Below are positions 33,641-42,917 of a stretch of DNA of 64,000 nucleotides, piece after piece (the stretch's first letter is position 1; every line of letters begins with the position of its first letter). The notes beneath the pieces were generated by a model that searched no databases, was not told where the DNA came from, and saw only the letters and a program-made list of their open reading frames with translations. The stretch covers positions 186,001-250,000 of the forward strand of contig NZ_JAFBBD010000004.1 in the NCBI RefSeq assembly GCF_016906995.1, written 5' to 3'. Both the position numbers and the translations under genes were made by a program. This stretch comes from Spongiibacter marinus. Lineage in GTDB: Bacteria; Pseudomonadota; Gammaproteobacteria; Pseudomonadales; Spongiibacteraceae.

Positions 33641-34618
33641 TTAACGGCCCCCTTTTTTCAATTTGCCAATTTCTTCCACCGGAACATCGGGCTCGTCGAT
33701 GGGCTTGAAGTACTGGATATTTTCCATGGCATAGCCCCACTCTTCTTCGGGCTTCCACACGGCTTCAACCCGCATACCAATACGCACATCTTCGTTCTTA
33801 CACTCACTAAGCAGGTGCAGGAAACTGATATTGGCGCCGTCTAGCACCAGGTTTGCAATCACGTAGGGCGGCTTGATCGGGTTGTTGGGAATGGGGATAT
33901 ACACGATAGTGAACGACTCGACGGTAGCCTTATTGGTCAATTCAACTTCGTCGGTTGTCGCCACACCACAGGCAGCGCAGCTACCGCGTGGGGGAATATA
34001 AACGTTTTCACAGGAGGGGCAGCGCTGTCCTACCAACTTACCTTTCTTGAGTTCAGCCAGGTAACGTGCGGTCGCGCCACCTGCTGTGAAGTTGTAGGTC
34101 AGGTAACTGGGCGAGTCGATACCCGTGATAGGCTCTTCCGCCTCATTAGCTTGGTAGTCTTCACTCAGCGCGGTCGCCTCGGGAACAAAACCATTGATAT
34201 CAGAGATTAAGCCCTGGGTTTTCTCTGCCCAGCGCGCTTTTACACGCATACCCGTAGACATCTGCGCCGCATCATCTGCATCCACCCAATGAAGCATGGG
34301 CGTATCAGCGCCATCGAGCTTAATCAGCGCCCAGGCAAAGGGTTTGTCGCTGGGGTGCGCCTTACGCGGCTCACTGACCCAGCTCCACGTTTGCACAACG
34401 CCGCAATCGGCAACATCCACAAAATCGCTCAGCGCTTGCGCACTCACTGGATCAAATTCGACCGGCGGCATAAGCACCTTGCCGTCGCTGCCTTTGATAC
34501 CGACCATTTTCCGGTCGCGCAACGCTGTGAGAAACTGGCCCACAATAGGGCCGGTTGAACGGGTATAGGTATACCCCAATGTAAAGGCCTGACTTAAAAT
34601 TTCAGCCGATGAAGACAT
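33641..34618 (-). CDS. Tandem DUF35 OB-fold/zinc-ribbon protein
   Basis: A 325-residue partner protein for thiolase-type enzymes. It has two DUF35 units in tandem. The second (about 180-305) has a complete zinc ribbon, C200, C203, C214 and C217 in CPSCENVYIPPRGSCAACG, then an OB fold. The first (about 20-135) shows the same layout (KMVGIKGSDGKVLMPPVEF) but has lost all ribbon cysteines. DUF35 proteins bind and activate Ltp-type aldolases and thiolases, as with ChsH2-Ltp2. By recall Rv3521, next to ltp4 and ltp3 in M. tuberculosis, has a similar length. It is first in the three-gene unit, divergent from the YbaN-like gene. Confidence 0.88.
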   Translation of the reverse strand: MSSSAEILSQAFTLGYTYTRSTGPIVGQFLTALRDRKMVGIKGSDGKVLMPPVEFDPVSAQALSDFVDVADCGVVQTWSWVSEPRKAHPSDKPFAWALIKLDGADTPMLHWVDADDAAQMSTGMRVKARWAEKTQGLISDINGFVPEATALSEDYQANEAEEPITGIDSPSYLTYNFTAGGATARYLAELKKGKLVGQRCPSCENVYIPPRGSCAACGVATTDEVELTNKATVESFTIVYIPIPNNPIKPPYVIANLVLDGANISFLHLLSECKNEDVRIGMRVEAVWKPEEEWGYAMENIQYFKPIDEPDVPVEEIGKLKKGGR

Positions 34619-34660
34619 CTCGTCTCTCCTTGGTAATGTACCCTGCCCTGCAGCTACTTA

Positions 34661-34672
34661 GGCCATATGGCC
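34661..34672. promoter_or_regulatory. Palindrome upstream of the DUF35 gene
   Basis: GGCCATATGGCC is a perfect 12-base palindrome, 43 bases before the DUF35 start at 34618 in the 209-base gap to the divergent YbaN-like gene. A dimeric regulator such as one of the TetR proteins could bind there. It does not resemble the ACTTATCA palindrome at 19350. Confidence 0.35.
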
Positions 34673-34760
34673 GATAGTGCAATAGCAGGCCCAGATTTGG
34701 CTTGCCGGAGGAGTATCTCTGTGAGGCTTAAACCAGACAATGTCGCTGCTGATCACTCTG

Positions 34761-34788
34761 CTGACAAAAACGATCAGCGCGCTAAAAT
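34761..34788 (+). promoter_or_regulatory. Candidate promoter for the YbaN-like gene
   Basis: CTGACA (34761-34766) and TAAAAT (34783-34788) are 16 bases apart and lie about 40 bases before the ATG at 34828. This is a fair sigma70 match that would drive the YbaN-like and ZIP transporter genes. Confidence 0.45.
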
Positions 34789-34827
34789 GCCACAGACAAC
34801 AAACCCAGAGGTCGTACGCCACTCAAC

Positions 34828-35241
34828 ATGAAGTCACCCTACGAGCACCGCAATCCCGTCATCCGCTATAGCCTGATCGCCATAGGCTGGCTGTCATTTG
34901 TCTTGGGGATGATCGGCTTATTGCTGCCCGTGGTGCCGACATCGCCTTTTTTGATTCTCAGCGCCGCTTGCTTTCTTCGCAGCTCGCCCAAGTTCTATCG
35001 CTGGTTAACTGAGCATCCCTGGTTCGGTGTGTACATTCGCTATTACATTGAGGGGCAAGGCATTCCCAAAAAGATAAAGGCGCTGATCATCACCGTGCTG
35101 TGGATAATGATGTTAAGTAGCGCCTTTTTGATCGTGCGAATCCCCTGGGTAAGCGCCGTGCTGTGCAGCATCGCCGCGCTAGTCAGTATCTACATACTGC
35201 GCCAACCCACCCCGGATGCTGAGCAGAGCGAGTCTGAATAA
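34828..35241 (+). CDS. YbaN-family (DUF454) inner-membrane protein
   Basis: A 137-residue membrane protein of unknown function. The DUF454 pattern is evident: a first helix with LIAIGWLSFVLGMIGLLLPVVPTSPFLIL, the conserved CFLRSSPKFYRWLTEHPWFG stretch in sequence order, and two C-terminal helices (about 88-130). It lies two bases before the ZIP transporter gene on the same strand, so the two are almost certainly co-transcribed and may act together at the inner membrane. Confidence 0.88.
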   Translation: MKSPYEHRNPVIRYSLIAIGWLSFVLGMIGLLLPVVPTSPFLILSAACFLRSSPKFYRWLTEHPWFGVYIRYYIEGQGIPKKIKALIITVLWIMMLSSAFLIVRIPWVSAVLCSIAALVSIYILRQPTPDAEQSESE

Positions 35242-35243
35242 GT

Positions 35244-35957
35244 ATGTCCGACATCCTGCAAATAATGCTCTACGCTGGACTGGCCGGCGTCGCCATTCCC
35301 ATAGGCGGCCTGCTGGCACGCATTGAACACCTCGGCCCGGATTGGCTGGAGAACGAATTTCGCCACTTCGTTATCGCCTTTGGTGGCGGCATCTTGCTGG
35401 GCGCCGTTAGCTTGGTTTTAGTGCCGGAAGGCCTGAAAGGTATGGACATGCCAGCTCTGGCCATCATCACCATTGTGCTGGGTGGCCTGTGTTTTTTCGC
35501 CATTGAGAGAGCAATGGGCTTGCGGCGACGCGAGTCACCACAATTAATGGGGATGATGCTCGACTACATCCCCGAAGCGATCGCCCTGGGCGGGCTGATG
35601 GCGACGGGGTCACCGACGGCTGCACTGATGGCGCTGCTGATAGGATTACAAAACCTGCCCGAGGGCTTCAACGCCTACCGTGAGCTCAATCAAATCAGCG
35701 CCAACGCGCGCCGTAGCTTGAGAATAATGTATGCCTTTGTGCCGCTGGGACCTATCGCCGGCCTACTCGGTTATCTGTTCCTGGGCGATGCACCAGGCAT
35801 CTTAGGTGGGATTATGCTGTTCGCTTCAGGCGGGATTTTGTACCTGATATTTCAGGATATTGCACCGCAGTCGCGGCTCGACAAACACTGGGCACCGCCT
35901 CTCGGGGCAGTTATGGGGTTTTGCCTGGCGCTGGCAGGCACCATGCTTAGCCATTAA
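35244..35957 (+). CDS. ZIP-family metal transporter
   Basis: An inner-membrane carrier of 237 residues that likely moves divalent metal such as zinc into the cytoplasm. About seven to eight hydrophobic helices are visible. The metal-site helices of ZIP proteins are recognisable: MLDYIPEAIALGG (D/E pair with PEA) and LIGLQNLPEGFNAYRE (N and PEG). The usual histidines of HxxPEG motifs are replaced by D/N/Q, as in some bacterial ZIPs, so metal preference may differ. It is coupled to the YbaN-like gene upstream and converges on the truncated globin gene 14 bases later. Confidence 0.85.
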   Translation: MSDILQIMLYAGLAGVAIPIGGLLARIEHLGPDWLENEFRHFVIAFGGGILLGAVSLVLVPEGLKGMDMPALAIITIVLGGLCFFAIERAMGLRRRESPQLMGMMLDYIPEAIALGGLMATGSPTAALMALLIGLQNLPEGFNAYRELNQISANARRSLRIMYAFVPLGPIAGLLGYLFLGDAPGILGGIMLFASGGILYLIFQDIAPQSRLDKHWAPPLGAVMGFCLALAGTMLSH

Positions 35958-35970
35958 CACTGGGCGCCCT

Positions 35971-36363
35971 TCAGGATGACAGGGCGTGTTCCATATTGGT
36001 GGCGATGCGCTTGGCGATCATTTTGGCGCGCTCAGTTTTGGGGCCGGCAAAATGACTATCCGCAGTTTGCTCGAAGTAGCTCAGCCAACGTTCAAAATCG
36101 GCAGACGTCAGGGTTTGCTTGGCGTGAAGTGCACGGTGAATATTCATGGTGTGGCGCTGGTAATTATCACCGCCCAGCAACAGTTTCTCCCAGTACGCCT
36201 GAATTCGCGGAAAATGCTCACGAATATCGATGTTGGCAACATCGATAAAAATGGGTGCCAGGCGCTCATCGGCCAGCAAGCGCTCGTAAAACGCCTCGAC
36301 AAACTCACGAATACGCTCGGGCGTATCCATATCGGCATTGGCAGGCGTGGTAGGTAAAGACAT
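35971..36363 (-). CDS. Group III truncated haemoglobin-like protein
   Basis: A 130-residue globin of the short 2-over-2 class. Group III features are RIREFVEAFYERLLADERLAP in the first helices, HFPRIQAYWEKLLLG and MNIHRALHAK, where the proximal haem histidine is expected, and a C-terminal ERAKMIAKRIATNME helix. A role in oxygen binding or in nitric oxide or peroxide chemistry is typical but unproven here. I use the ATG at 36363; a longer frame outward only reads through the end of der. It sits 31 bases downstream of der on the same strand. Confidence 0.85.
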   Translation of the reverse strand: MSLPTTPANADMDTPERIREFVEAFYERLLADERLAPIFIDVANIDIREHFPRIQAYWEKLLLGGDNYQRHTMNIHRALHAKQTLTSADFERWLSYFEQTADSHFAGPKTERAKMIAKRIATNMEHALSS

Positions 36364-36394
36364 ATTCACAACGCTTTCCACTGGCGATTGCGCG

Positions 36395-37810
36395 TTAACG
36401 CCCGCGTTTTTTCTTGTTTTCTTTCTTCTTAACAAAGCTGACCAAACGACGCTTGCGGTCTATTTGGCGCTTGCTAAGCTGATTCTTCTTGCCCTCGTAG
36501 GGGTTGTCGGAGGTTTTGTACTCAATGCGGATGGGCGTGCCCACCATATTCAGCTCGCGGCGGAAAACTTTCTCCAGATAGCGCGTATAGCTATTGGGCA
36601 CCTTGCTGGTTTGATTGCCGTGAATCACCACGATCGGCGGGTTGTGACCACCGGGGTGGGCATAGCGCAGTTTGATTCTGCGACCATTGATCATCGGCGG
36701 CGCATGGTCGTAGACCGCCCCTTCCAGGATCATCGTTAAACGGCGGGTTTGCAGATCTTGGGTCGCAGAGCGGTAGGCCTTTTCTATCGACTCATACAAA
36801 TGCCCTACCCCCGTACCATGCAGGGCAGAAATGAAATGCACTTCAGCAAAATCGATGAATTGCAGGCGGCGGTCCAACTCCGTCTTGATACGGTTTTTCT
36901 GGTCGGTGGTCAGGCCATCCCATTTGTTGATCGCGACCACCACCGCGCGTCCGGCATCGACAACTTGCCCCAACAAGTGAAGGTCCTGATCGACGATATT
37001 TTCGCGACCGTCCATCACCAAAATCACCACATTGGCGTCATCGATGGCCTTGAGGGTCTTAACAATTGAAAACTTTTCCACCGCTTCGTTAATGTGGCGG
37101 CGTTTGCGCACGCCCGCGGTGTCGATCAGGGTATAGGGTTCCCCATCGCGCTCATAATTGATGTACACACTGTCGCGGGTGGTACCCGGCTGATCGTAGA
37201 CGACAACGCGATCTTCGCCGAGCATGCGGTTAACCAGGGTGGACTTACCCACATTTGGCCGGCCAACTACCGCTATTTTTTTACCGGTGGCTTCTTCTCT
37301 TTCGGCGGCTTCATCAGCCTCGGGAAACAGGGCGAGAACATCGTCGATCAGCTTGCGCACACCCTTGCCGTGCGTCGCAGTCAGAGGATAAATCGTCGAG
37401 GCGCCGGTTTGGTAAAACTCCGCCATGGCCACATTGGGGTCGGCGCCATCCACTTTATTGGCAACGAAAAACACCGGTTTCGAGCAGCCACGCAGGTGGT
37501 TAACCAGCCCCTGGTCAGCAGGCATCAAGCCGGCACGCGAATCTAGCATCAGCAGCACGGCATCCGCTTCATCAATGGCCTGCAATGACTGCTGCGCCAT
37601 CGCTTCATCAATGCCCTCTTCATCGCCGTTGATACCGCCGGTATCAATAACGATGAAATGGCGATCGCCGAGAATGGCATCGCCGTATTTGCGGTCGCGG
37701 GTCAGCCCGGGAAAGTTCGCCACCAAGGCATCGCGGCTCTTGGTTAAGCGATTAAACAATGTAGATTTGCCCACATTGGGGCGGCCGACTAAGGCGATTA
37801 CCGGAACCAT
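36395..37810 (-). CDS. der: GTPase Der (EngA)
   Basis: An essential GTPase for 50S ribosome maturation. The 471 residues contain two GTPase domains, each with a [17 protein letters not shown]-loop (near residues 7 and 188) and matching NKxD motifs (NKVDG, NKWDG). A C-terminal KH-like domain follows. The C-terminal tail is very basic ([20 protein letters not shown]). Last of a core block: bamB lies 39 bases upstream, as in other gammaproteobacteria. Confidence 0.97.
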   Translation of the reverse strand: MVPVIALVGRPNVGKSTLFNRLTKSRDALVANFPGLTRDRKYGDAILGDRHFIVIDTGGINGDEEGIDEAMAQQSLQAIDEADAVLLMLDSRAGLMPADQGLVNHLRGCSKPVFFVANKVDGADPNVAMAEFYQTGASTIYPLTATHGKGVRKLIDDVLALFPEADEAAEREEATGKKIAVVGRPNVGKSTLVNRMLGEDRVVVYDQPGTTRDSVYINYERDGEPYTLIDTAGVRKRRHINEAVEKFSIVKTLKAIDDANVVILVMDGRENIVDQDLHLLGQVVDAGRAVVVAINKWDGLTTDQKNRIKTELDRRLQFIDFAEVHFISALHGTGVGHLYESIEKAYRSATQDLQTRRLTMILEGAVYDHAPPMINGRRIKLRYAHPGGHNPPIVVIHGNQTSKVPNSYTRYLEKVFRRELNMVGTPIRIEYKTSDNPYEGKKNQLSKRQIDRKRRLVSFVKKKENKKKRGR

Positions 37811-37849
37811 ACTTCTCTTACCTGAATATACACCGCGTCAGCCAATCGA

Positions 37850-39007
37850 CTATCGATCGGTAACTTTATACGCTACCAATTTACCGCTGTTGCCGTAGAC
37901 ATATAGCAGCTTTCCATCCACCGCCATGGGCGCTCGCAGGCCGTCGCTGTCTACCCGTGTACGGCCGATAAGCTGGCCATCTAATTGGCCCAGCAGATGC
38001 AGGTAGCCGTCAAAATCGCCAACCGCAACAACACCGCTTAATGCCGCCGGCTCTGTTAAGCGCCGACGTGCCAATACGGTTTGCGTCCAAACAATGCTCT
38101 GGCCACCTTCGGCAATCGCACTAACACCGCCTTCGGCGTCGACCACGTAGATGTTACCGAGTGCTTCGGCCGCGCCCACGTAGCTGGAATTGTCTTTCGC
38201 CCACAGCGGCCGCCCGCTGGCAATATCAATGGCGATCACTTTGCCCTGATATCCGTTAACGACCACTATTTGCTCGTTTTCAATCAACAGCAAGCGGCCG
38301 TCGACGTCGACCAGACGATCAATTTCGGTACTGCCCTGCGCGACCGCTACGCGCTGTTCCCAACGCACGGTGCCAGTATCGGCGTCCAGAGCAACAATAC
38401 GGCCATTGGCCAAGCCCACCAGGGCAACACCGCGAACAATCACTGGGCTGCTGGTGCCGCGCATGGTAAGGCGAGGAACCTGCGAGGTATAAGTCCACAG
38501 GCGCTCTCCCGATTCGGCATTCAGGCCATGTACCAAGCCGCTGTAGGTTTGCACCACAACGACGCTGCCATTGCCTGCCGGTGCGCCAAGTACCTCACCA
38601 CTGACCGCCGTGCGCCACAGTTCGTCGCCACTGAGGCGATCCAACGCGACCACTTCACCGTCGGCAGTTCCCACATATAACTGCGTCGAGGCAACACCCA
38701 CGCCACCGGAGATGTTCAGCTCGTGGTATTCCTTCCAGAGTTTTTTGCCGGTCTTTTTATTCAAGGCCGCGACACCACCATCTGCCGAGGCAATGAAAAT
38801 TTCATCGCCATCGATAGCCGGTGCAATACGGTAGTAAGACTCTCCTTGCCCATCTCCCAGAGAGTAAGACCAAGCCTTTTTGAGTCGTTTTTGCTCGTCA
38901 AAGCTTGTCAGCGGCGCGGGGTCGCTGCTTTTCGGGGTCGAGGAGCAGGCCGCCAGCACACTGCCTAGCAGAATAAATACGAGTGGGCGCAACAGTGACA
39001 TAGCCAT
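37850..39007 (-). CDS. bamB: Outer-membrane assembly lipoprotein BamB
   Basis: A periplasmic-face lipoprotein of the BAM complex, which inserts beta-barrel proteins in the outer membrane. The signal ends LGSVLAAC, with C21 as the lipidated residue. The rest is a beta-propeller of PQQ-like repeats, seen as recurring blades such as GKKLWKEY, GDELWRTA, GERLWTYT, GTVRWEQR and GRPLWAKD. It is 385 residues long, the usual length. It lies two bases after the yfgM stop and upstream of der. Confidence 0.96.
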   Translation of the reverse strand: MAMSLLRPLVFILLGSVLAACSSTPKSSDPAPLTSFDEQKRLKKAWSYSLGDGQGESYYRIAPAIDGDEIFIASADGGVAALNKKTGKKLWKEYHELNISGGVGVASTQLYVGTADGEVVALDRLSGDELWRTAVSGEVLGAPAGNGSVVVVQTYSGLVHGLNAESGERLWTYTSQVPRLTMRGTSSPVIVRGVALVGLANGRIVALDADTGTVRWEQRVAVAQGSTEIDRLVDVDGRLLLIENEQIVVVNGYQGKVIAIDIASGRPLWAKDNSSYVGAAEALGNIYVVDAEGGVSAIAEGGQSIVWTQTVLARRRLTEPAALSGVVAVGDFDGYLHLLGQLDGQLIGRTRVDSDGLRAPMAVDGKLLYVYGNSGKLVAYKVTDR

Positions 39008-39009
39008 TC

Positions 39010-39696
39010 CTAGTTTTGAGCCGTGGTATTTTTGTCAGCGCCTTGTTCGGCGGCCAGGCTGTTAATTTTCATTTTTAACAGCGGATTATTCAGCGGGTTT
39101 TCCTGTTGACGATTAATCGCGTCAGCTTGGCGGTACGCCTCAAGCGCTGCAGCCTTGTCGCCCTGCGCACGCATCACGTCGCCCTGCAATTCCAGAGCCT
39201 GTACAGCAGCACTGCCGTCTTTCAGCCCCTCAGCAATCGCCAGCGCGGCATCGAGTTCGCCCTTGGCAAATTGCACGCGAGCCAAGCGCAACTGCGTTTG
39301 CGCCTTTATCGCCGCATCTGGCCCCTGCGCCAACACCCAATTCAGCTCAGCTTCTGCAGCGTCGTAATCGCCGTCATTGACAGCATATTTCGCCTGGATA
39401 AGCGCCGCGTATTGGGCATAGCTATGGCCTGAAAACCCGTCTTTTAGCGTATTCGCCAAGTGCTCAGCGGTTTCGCGCTTGCTGCCGTTACTTTGCACGG
39501 CGGCGTCGGCCTGCAGCAGATTCTCATAGAGCACCGAGGCCTCAGCAGCGCGGTCAGCCTGATAGTTATTCCAGCCACGCCAGCCGAATACCAAGCTCAG
39601 CGCAATGGCCACGCCCAGCACGGTAGACTTGCCGTTTTCGCGCCACCAATGCTTGATAGCTTCTACTTGTTCTTCTTCTGTACGGTAGGTTTCCAC
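39010..39696 (-). CDS. yfgM: YfgM-family TPR-like membrane protein
   Basis: A single-pass inner-membrane protein of 228 residues with a periplasmic TPR-like domain; in E. coli YfgM works with PpiD near the Sec translocon. Features are an N-terminal cytosolic TEEEQVEAIKHWWREN stretch, a helix at about 24-42 (STVLGVAIALSLVFGWRGW), then alanine-rich helical repeats. I start it at the GTG at 39696, with GAGGAA five bases upstream; a longer frame outward overlaps hisS. It sits between hisS and bamB, a conserved gammaproteobacterial order. Confidence 0.93.
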   Translation of the reverse strand: METYRTEEEQVEAIKHWWRENGKSTVLGVAIALSLVFGWRGWNNYQADRAAEASVLYENLLQADAAVQSNGSKRETAEHLANTLKDGFSGHSYAQYAALIQAKYAVNDGDYDAAEAELNWVLAQGPDAAIKAQTQLRLARVQFAKGELDAALAIAEGLKDGSAAVQALELQGDVMRAQGDKAAALEAYRQADAINRQQENPLNNPLLKMKINSLAAEQGADKNTTAQN

Positions 39697-39721
39697 GTTC
39701 TTCCTCAAGCCTTCAGCTGTC

Positions 39722-40996
39722 TTACAACAGCGTTGTTTTAATATGTTCAGCCAGATCGCTGATAGCCAATTGTTGCTGGTTCGGTTCACCGCGCAAGACC
39801 TTGACCGTTACCTGCTCGTTGGCCAGCTCGTCTTCACCGAGAACAACGGCCACGGCGGCGCCACTTTTATCCGCTTTCTTAAACTGGCTTTTAAAGCTGC
39901 CACCGCCACAGTTAAGCACGACCTTCACCGCAGGCAGCGCGTCTCGCAGAGACTCCGCCAGGCTCAGAGCGCGAATTTCGCAGGCTTCGCCATTGGCGAT
40001 GATATAGACATCAGCAAGGGGTTTTGATTCCGGCAGCGCCTCTAGGGTTTCCAGCAGCAGACACAGCCGCTCCAAGCCCATTGCAAAGCCCACCGCCGGG
40101 GTCGCTTTGCCGCCCAATTGTTGCACCAGGCCATCGTAGCGCCCGCCAGCGCAGACCGTTCCCTGAGCCCCCAGCGCCGTCGTCGTCCATTCAAACACTG
40201 TGAGGCCATAGTAATCCAGCCCCCTTACCAGTTTCGGGTTCAGGGTGTAACTCAGGCCAGCCGCGTCCAAGCGCGCACACAGACCGTCGAAGTGTGCCTT
40301 GGAGGCATCGTCTAAATAGTCAGACAATAACGGCGCATCACTCAGCAAAGCCTGAGTTTCGGGCACTTTACTGTCGAGAATCCGCATCGGGTTGGTGTCC
40401 AAACGACGCTGGCTGTCAGCGTCTAACTGGTCTTTATACTGGCTGAGATAATCCACCAAGGCCTGGCGATAGCGGCCGCGGGACTCGCTGTTGCCAATGC
40501 TGTTTAACTCCAGCGTCAGGGCATCGCTGATTCCCAACTGCTGCCATAGACGCGCGCTGAGCAAAATCAGTTCGGCGTCAATGTCCGGGCCATTTAAGCC
40601 AAAGGTTTCGACACCAATTTGATGAAATTGACGCAAGCGCCCCTTCTGCGGGCGCTCGTGACGAAACATCGGCCCGGCATACCACAGCCGCTGAACTTGA
40701 TTGTGCAGCAAACCATTTTGGTCGCAGGCGCGCACACAGCTTGCGGTGCCTTCCGGGCGCAAAGTCAGACTATCGCCGTTACGGTCTTCGAAGGTATACA
40801 TCTCCTTCTCGACGATATCAGTAACCTCGCCAATAGAGCGCTTAAACAGCTCGGTTTGCTCCAAAATGGGGAAGCGAATTTCCCGGTAGCCGTAGCGCGC
40901 CAACAGCGTCGCCACTGTGGACTCCAGGTACTGCCATAACGGCGAGTCCTCGGGGAGGATGTCATTCATCCCGCGGATCGATTGAATTCTAGCCAA
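39722..40996 (-). CDS. hisS: Histidyl-tRNA synthetase
   Basis: A class II aminoacyl-tRNA synthetase that charges tRNA-His. Motif 2 is in [19 protein letters not shown], the histidine-binding peptides are [15 protein letters not shown] and GGRYDGLV, motif 3 is GFAMGLERL, and the C-terminal anticodon-binding domain starts near residue 325. The family start MAxxIQAIRGMND aligns with a TTG at 40996 (TTG GCT AGA), which has AGGT seven bases upstream. The alternative is a GTG at 41014, adding six residues. It lies 30 bases after ispG. Confidence 0.95.
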   Translation of the reverse strand: MARIQSIRGMNDILPEDSPLWQYLESTVATLLARYGYREIRFPILEQTELFKRSIGEVTDIVEKEMYTFEDRNGDSLTLRPEGTASCVRACDQNGLLHNQVQRLWYAGPMFRHERPQKGRLRQFHQIGVETFGLNGPDIDAELILLSARLWQQLGISDALTLELNSIGNSESRGRYRQALVDYLSQYKDQLDADSQRRLDTNPMRILDSKVPETQALLSDAPLLSDYLDDASKAHFDGLCARLDAAGLSYTLNPKLVRGLDYYGLTVFEWTTTALGAQGTVCAGGRYDGLVQQLGGKATPAVGFAMGLERLCLLLETLEALPESKPLADVYIIANGEACEIRALSLAESLRDALPAVKVVLNCGGGSFKSQFKKADKSGAAVAVVLGEDELANEQVTVKVLRGEPNQQQLAISDLAEHIKTTLL

Positions 40997-41026
40997 GTGT
41001 TTACCTATTACCACTGCACCCGATGC

Positions 41027-42139
41027 TTAGCTGCGGGCGATCAGGTCCTTGTCTTGTTGTTCTTTGAGAGCCACTTTTTCGCGGATCAGTTTTTCAAGGT
41101 GATCCACCAACTCGGGGTTTTGCACTTTGTGATCTTTCTGGCCGTTAACGTACACCAGGTTATTGGGCGTACCGCCAGTCAGGCCAATTTCCGCTTCTTT
41201 CGCTTCACCAGGGCCGTTAACAATACAGCCGATCACGGCGACATCGAGAGGTGTGGTGACATCTTCCAAGCGCGATTCAAGTTCGTTCATGGTGCCAATA
41301 ACATCAAAGTTTTGGCGGGAACAACTCGGACACGCGATGAAATTGATGCCCTTGGTGCGCAGCTTCAGGCTCTTGAGGATTTCGTAACCAACTTTTACTT
41401 CCTCTACCGGATCGGCAGCCAGCGACACTCGAATTGTATCTCCGATGCCATCCATTAATAGCATACCCAAGCCCACGGCAGACTTGACGGTACCGCCGCG
41501 CAAGCCACCGGCCTCGGTAATACCCAGGTGCAGAGGCTGTTCAATTTGACTGGCTATTTGCCGATAGGCCGCCACCGCCATAAAGACATCGGAGGCCTTC
41601 ACACTCAGCTTGTAGTCTTGAAAGTCGAGACGATCGAGAATGTCGATGTGGCGCATCGCCGACTCCACCAATGCCTCGGGAGTGGGCTCGCCATACTTGC
41701 GCTGCAGCTCTTTTTCCAATGACCCGGCATTCACGCCAATACGAATGGGTATATTGCGTGCTTTTGCGGCGTCGATAACAGCGCGCACGCGATCTTCCCT
41801 GCCGATATTGCCCGGGTTGATGCGCAGACAATCCACGCCGTATTCCGCGACCTTCAAGGCAATTTTGTGATCGAAGTGAATATCGGCCACCAGCGGCACA
41901 TTGACTTGCTCGCGGATTTTCTTAAAGGCTTCTGCGGCGTCCATGCTCGGCACCGAAACCCGCACGATATCTGCACAGGCATCTTCCAGACGTCGAATTT
42001 GGGCCACCGTCGCGTCGACATCACAGGTGTCGGTATTCGTCATACTCTGCACCGAAATCGGTGCGTCGCCGCCCACAGCGACATCGCCGATAAATATCTG
42101 GCGAGACTTGCGGCGTTTAATGGGTGATTCCATCTTCAT
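41027..42139 (-). CDS. ispG: 4-hydroxy-3-methylbut-2-enyl-diphosphate synthase
   Basis: The penultimate enzyme of the MEP isoprenoid pathway, a [4Fe-4S] reductase. The 370 residues have the N-terminal TIM-barrel signatures [13 protein letters not shown] and [15 protein letters not shown] and the cluster-binding region CPSCSRQNF, with a third cysteine in [10 protein letters not shown]. The start (ATG at 42139) overlaps the rodZ stop by four bases (ATGA), so translation is coupled. Gene order rodZ-ispG-hisS is standard in gammaproteobacteria. Confidence 0.97.
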   Translation of the reverse strand: MKMESPIKRRKSRQIFIGDVAVGGDAPISVQSMTNTDTCDVDATVAQIRRLEDACADIVRVSVPSMDAAEAFKKIREQVNVPLVADIHFDHKIALKVAEYGVDCLRINPGNIGREDRVRAVIDAAKARNIPIRIGVNAGSLEKELQRKYGEPTPEALVESAMRHIDILDRLDFQDYKLSVKASDVFMAVAAYRQIASQIEQPLHLGITEAGGLRGGTVKSAVGLGMLLMDGIGDTIRVSLAADPVEEVKVGYEILKSLKLRTKGINFIACPSCSRQNFDVIGTMNELESRLEDVTTPLDVAVIGCIVNGPGEAKEAEIGLTGGTPNNLVYVNGQKDHKVQNPELVDHLEKLIREKVALKEQQDKDLIARS

Positions 42140-42912
42140 AATTCACCAATCTGCACACGCACGGCGTTGCTTTCTGCCAAGCCATTGAGGTCAACAGCCT
42201 GCTGGTTGTAGGTAATTTCCAGTGCCGGCCAATACGCTATGGCGATTTGCACTGGCCCTTGGAGGTCGAGTTCCTGCTTTTGCCCAGCGTCGATATTGCC
42301 GCTGAACTGCATAGCGTTGTTGGCATCGCGCACTTCCACCCAGACCGTTTCGTCGGCGAGCAGCGTCATGCTGACATCATGCAATAGTTCGGGTGGGACT
42401 CGCGGGGCCGTGCCGCTGTCCGGAAGTTGTAGCAGCGACTCACCCAGCGATGGCCTTGCGCGCAACTCTACCAGTGGCGCATAGCGCTCCTCAATCAAGC
42501 TGAGCTGTATTTCCGGCTGTTTCTGGCCGTTGAAGAGCAGCACGCTCAGCCCCCAAATCAGCAGCGTTCCCAGCAGGGCAAACAGTAACTTTGCCTGACC
42601 CGGCGCGCGCGTTTGTCCCTGGGGGCGCTTTTTGGCGGCCTGCTCTTCATCGCGGCGACAAATACGCTCGCAGTCATTGAGCAGCGGTGCTTCGTCCAGC
42701 CCAAAATAACGCGCGTAGCTGCGTATATATCCCCGGGCAAACATCGGCGAGTTAAAACGGGAGTAGTCGTTACTCTCCAGCGCCTCGACGTGGGTTTTCA
42801 ACAGGTTCAGCGCCTCGGCCACCTCTTCAACGCTTTTGCCGGCGCTCAGCCGTGCATCGAGCAACACGGACCCGGGCGGCGCGGTATAGTTGTCGTTTGA
42901 ACCTTGGCCCAT
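42136..42912 (-). CDS. rodZ: Cytoskeletal protein RodZ
   Basis: A bitopic inner-membrane protein that links MreB filaments to the wall-synthesis machinery and keeps rod shape. The 258 residues show a cytoplasmic XRE-like helix-turn-helix (about 17-80; [20 protein letters not shown]), a basic linker, one transmembrane helix at about 109-127 ([19 protein letters not shown]) and a periplasmic DUF4115 beta domain ([19 protein letters not shown]). It lies five bases after pilF and overlaps ispG. Confidence 0.93.
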   Translation of the reverse strand: MGQGSNDNYTAPPGSVLLDARLSAGKSVEEVAEALNLLKTHVEALESNDYSRFNSPMFARGYIRSYARYFGLDEAPLLNDCERICRRDEEQAAKKRPQGQTRAPGQAKLLFALLGTLLIWGLSVLLFNGQKQPEIQLSLIEERYAPLVELRARPSLGESLLQLPDSGTAPRVPPELLHDVSMTLLADETVWVEVRDANNAMQFSGNIDAGQKQELDLQGPVQIAIAYWPALEITYNQQAVDLNGLAESNAVRVQIGEL

Positions 42913-42917
42913 AGCCC

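Noticed and set aside
36364-36435. Basic N-terminal extension of the truncated globin
   Set aside because: It is only the end of der read in another frame. Globin similarity starts after the ATG at 36363.
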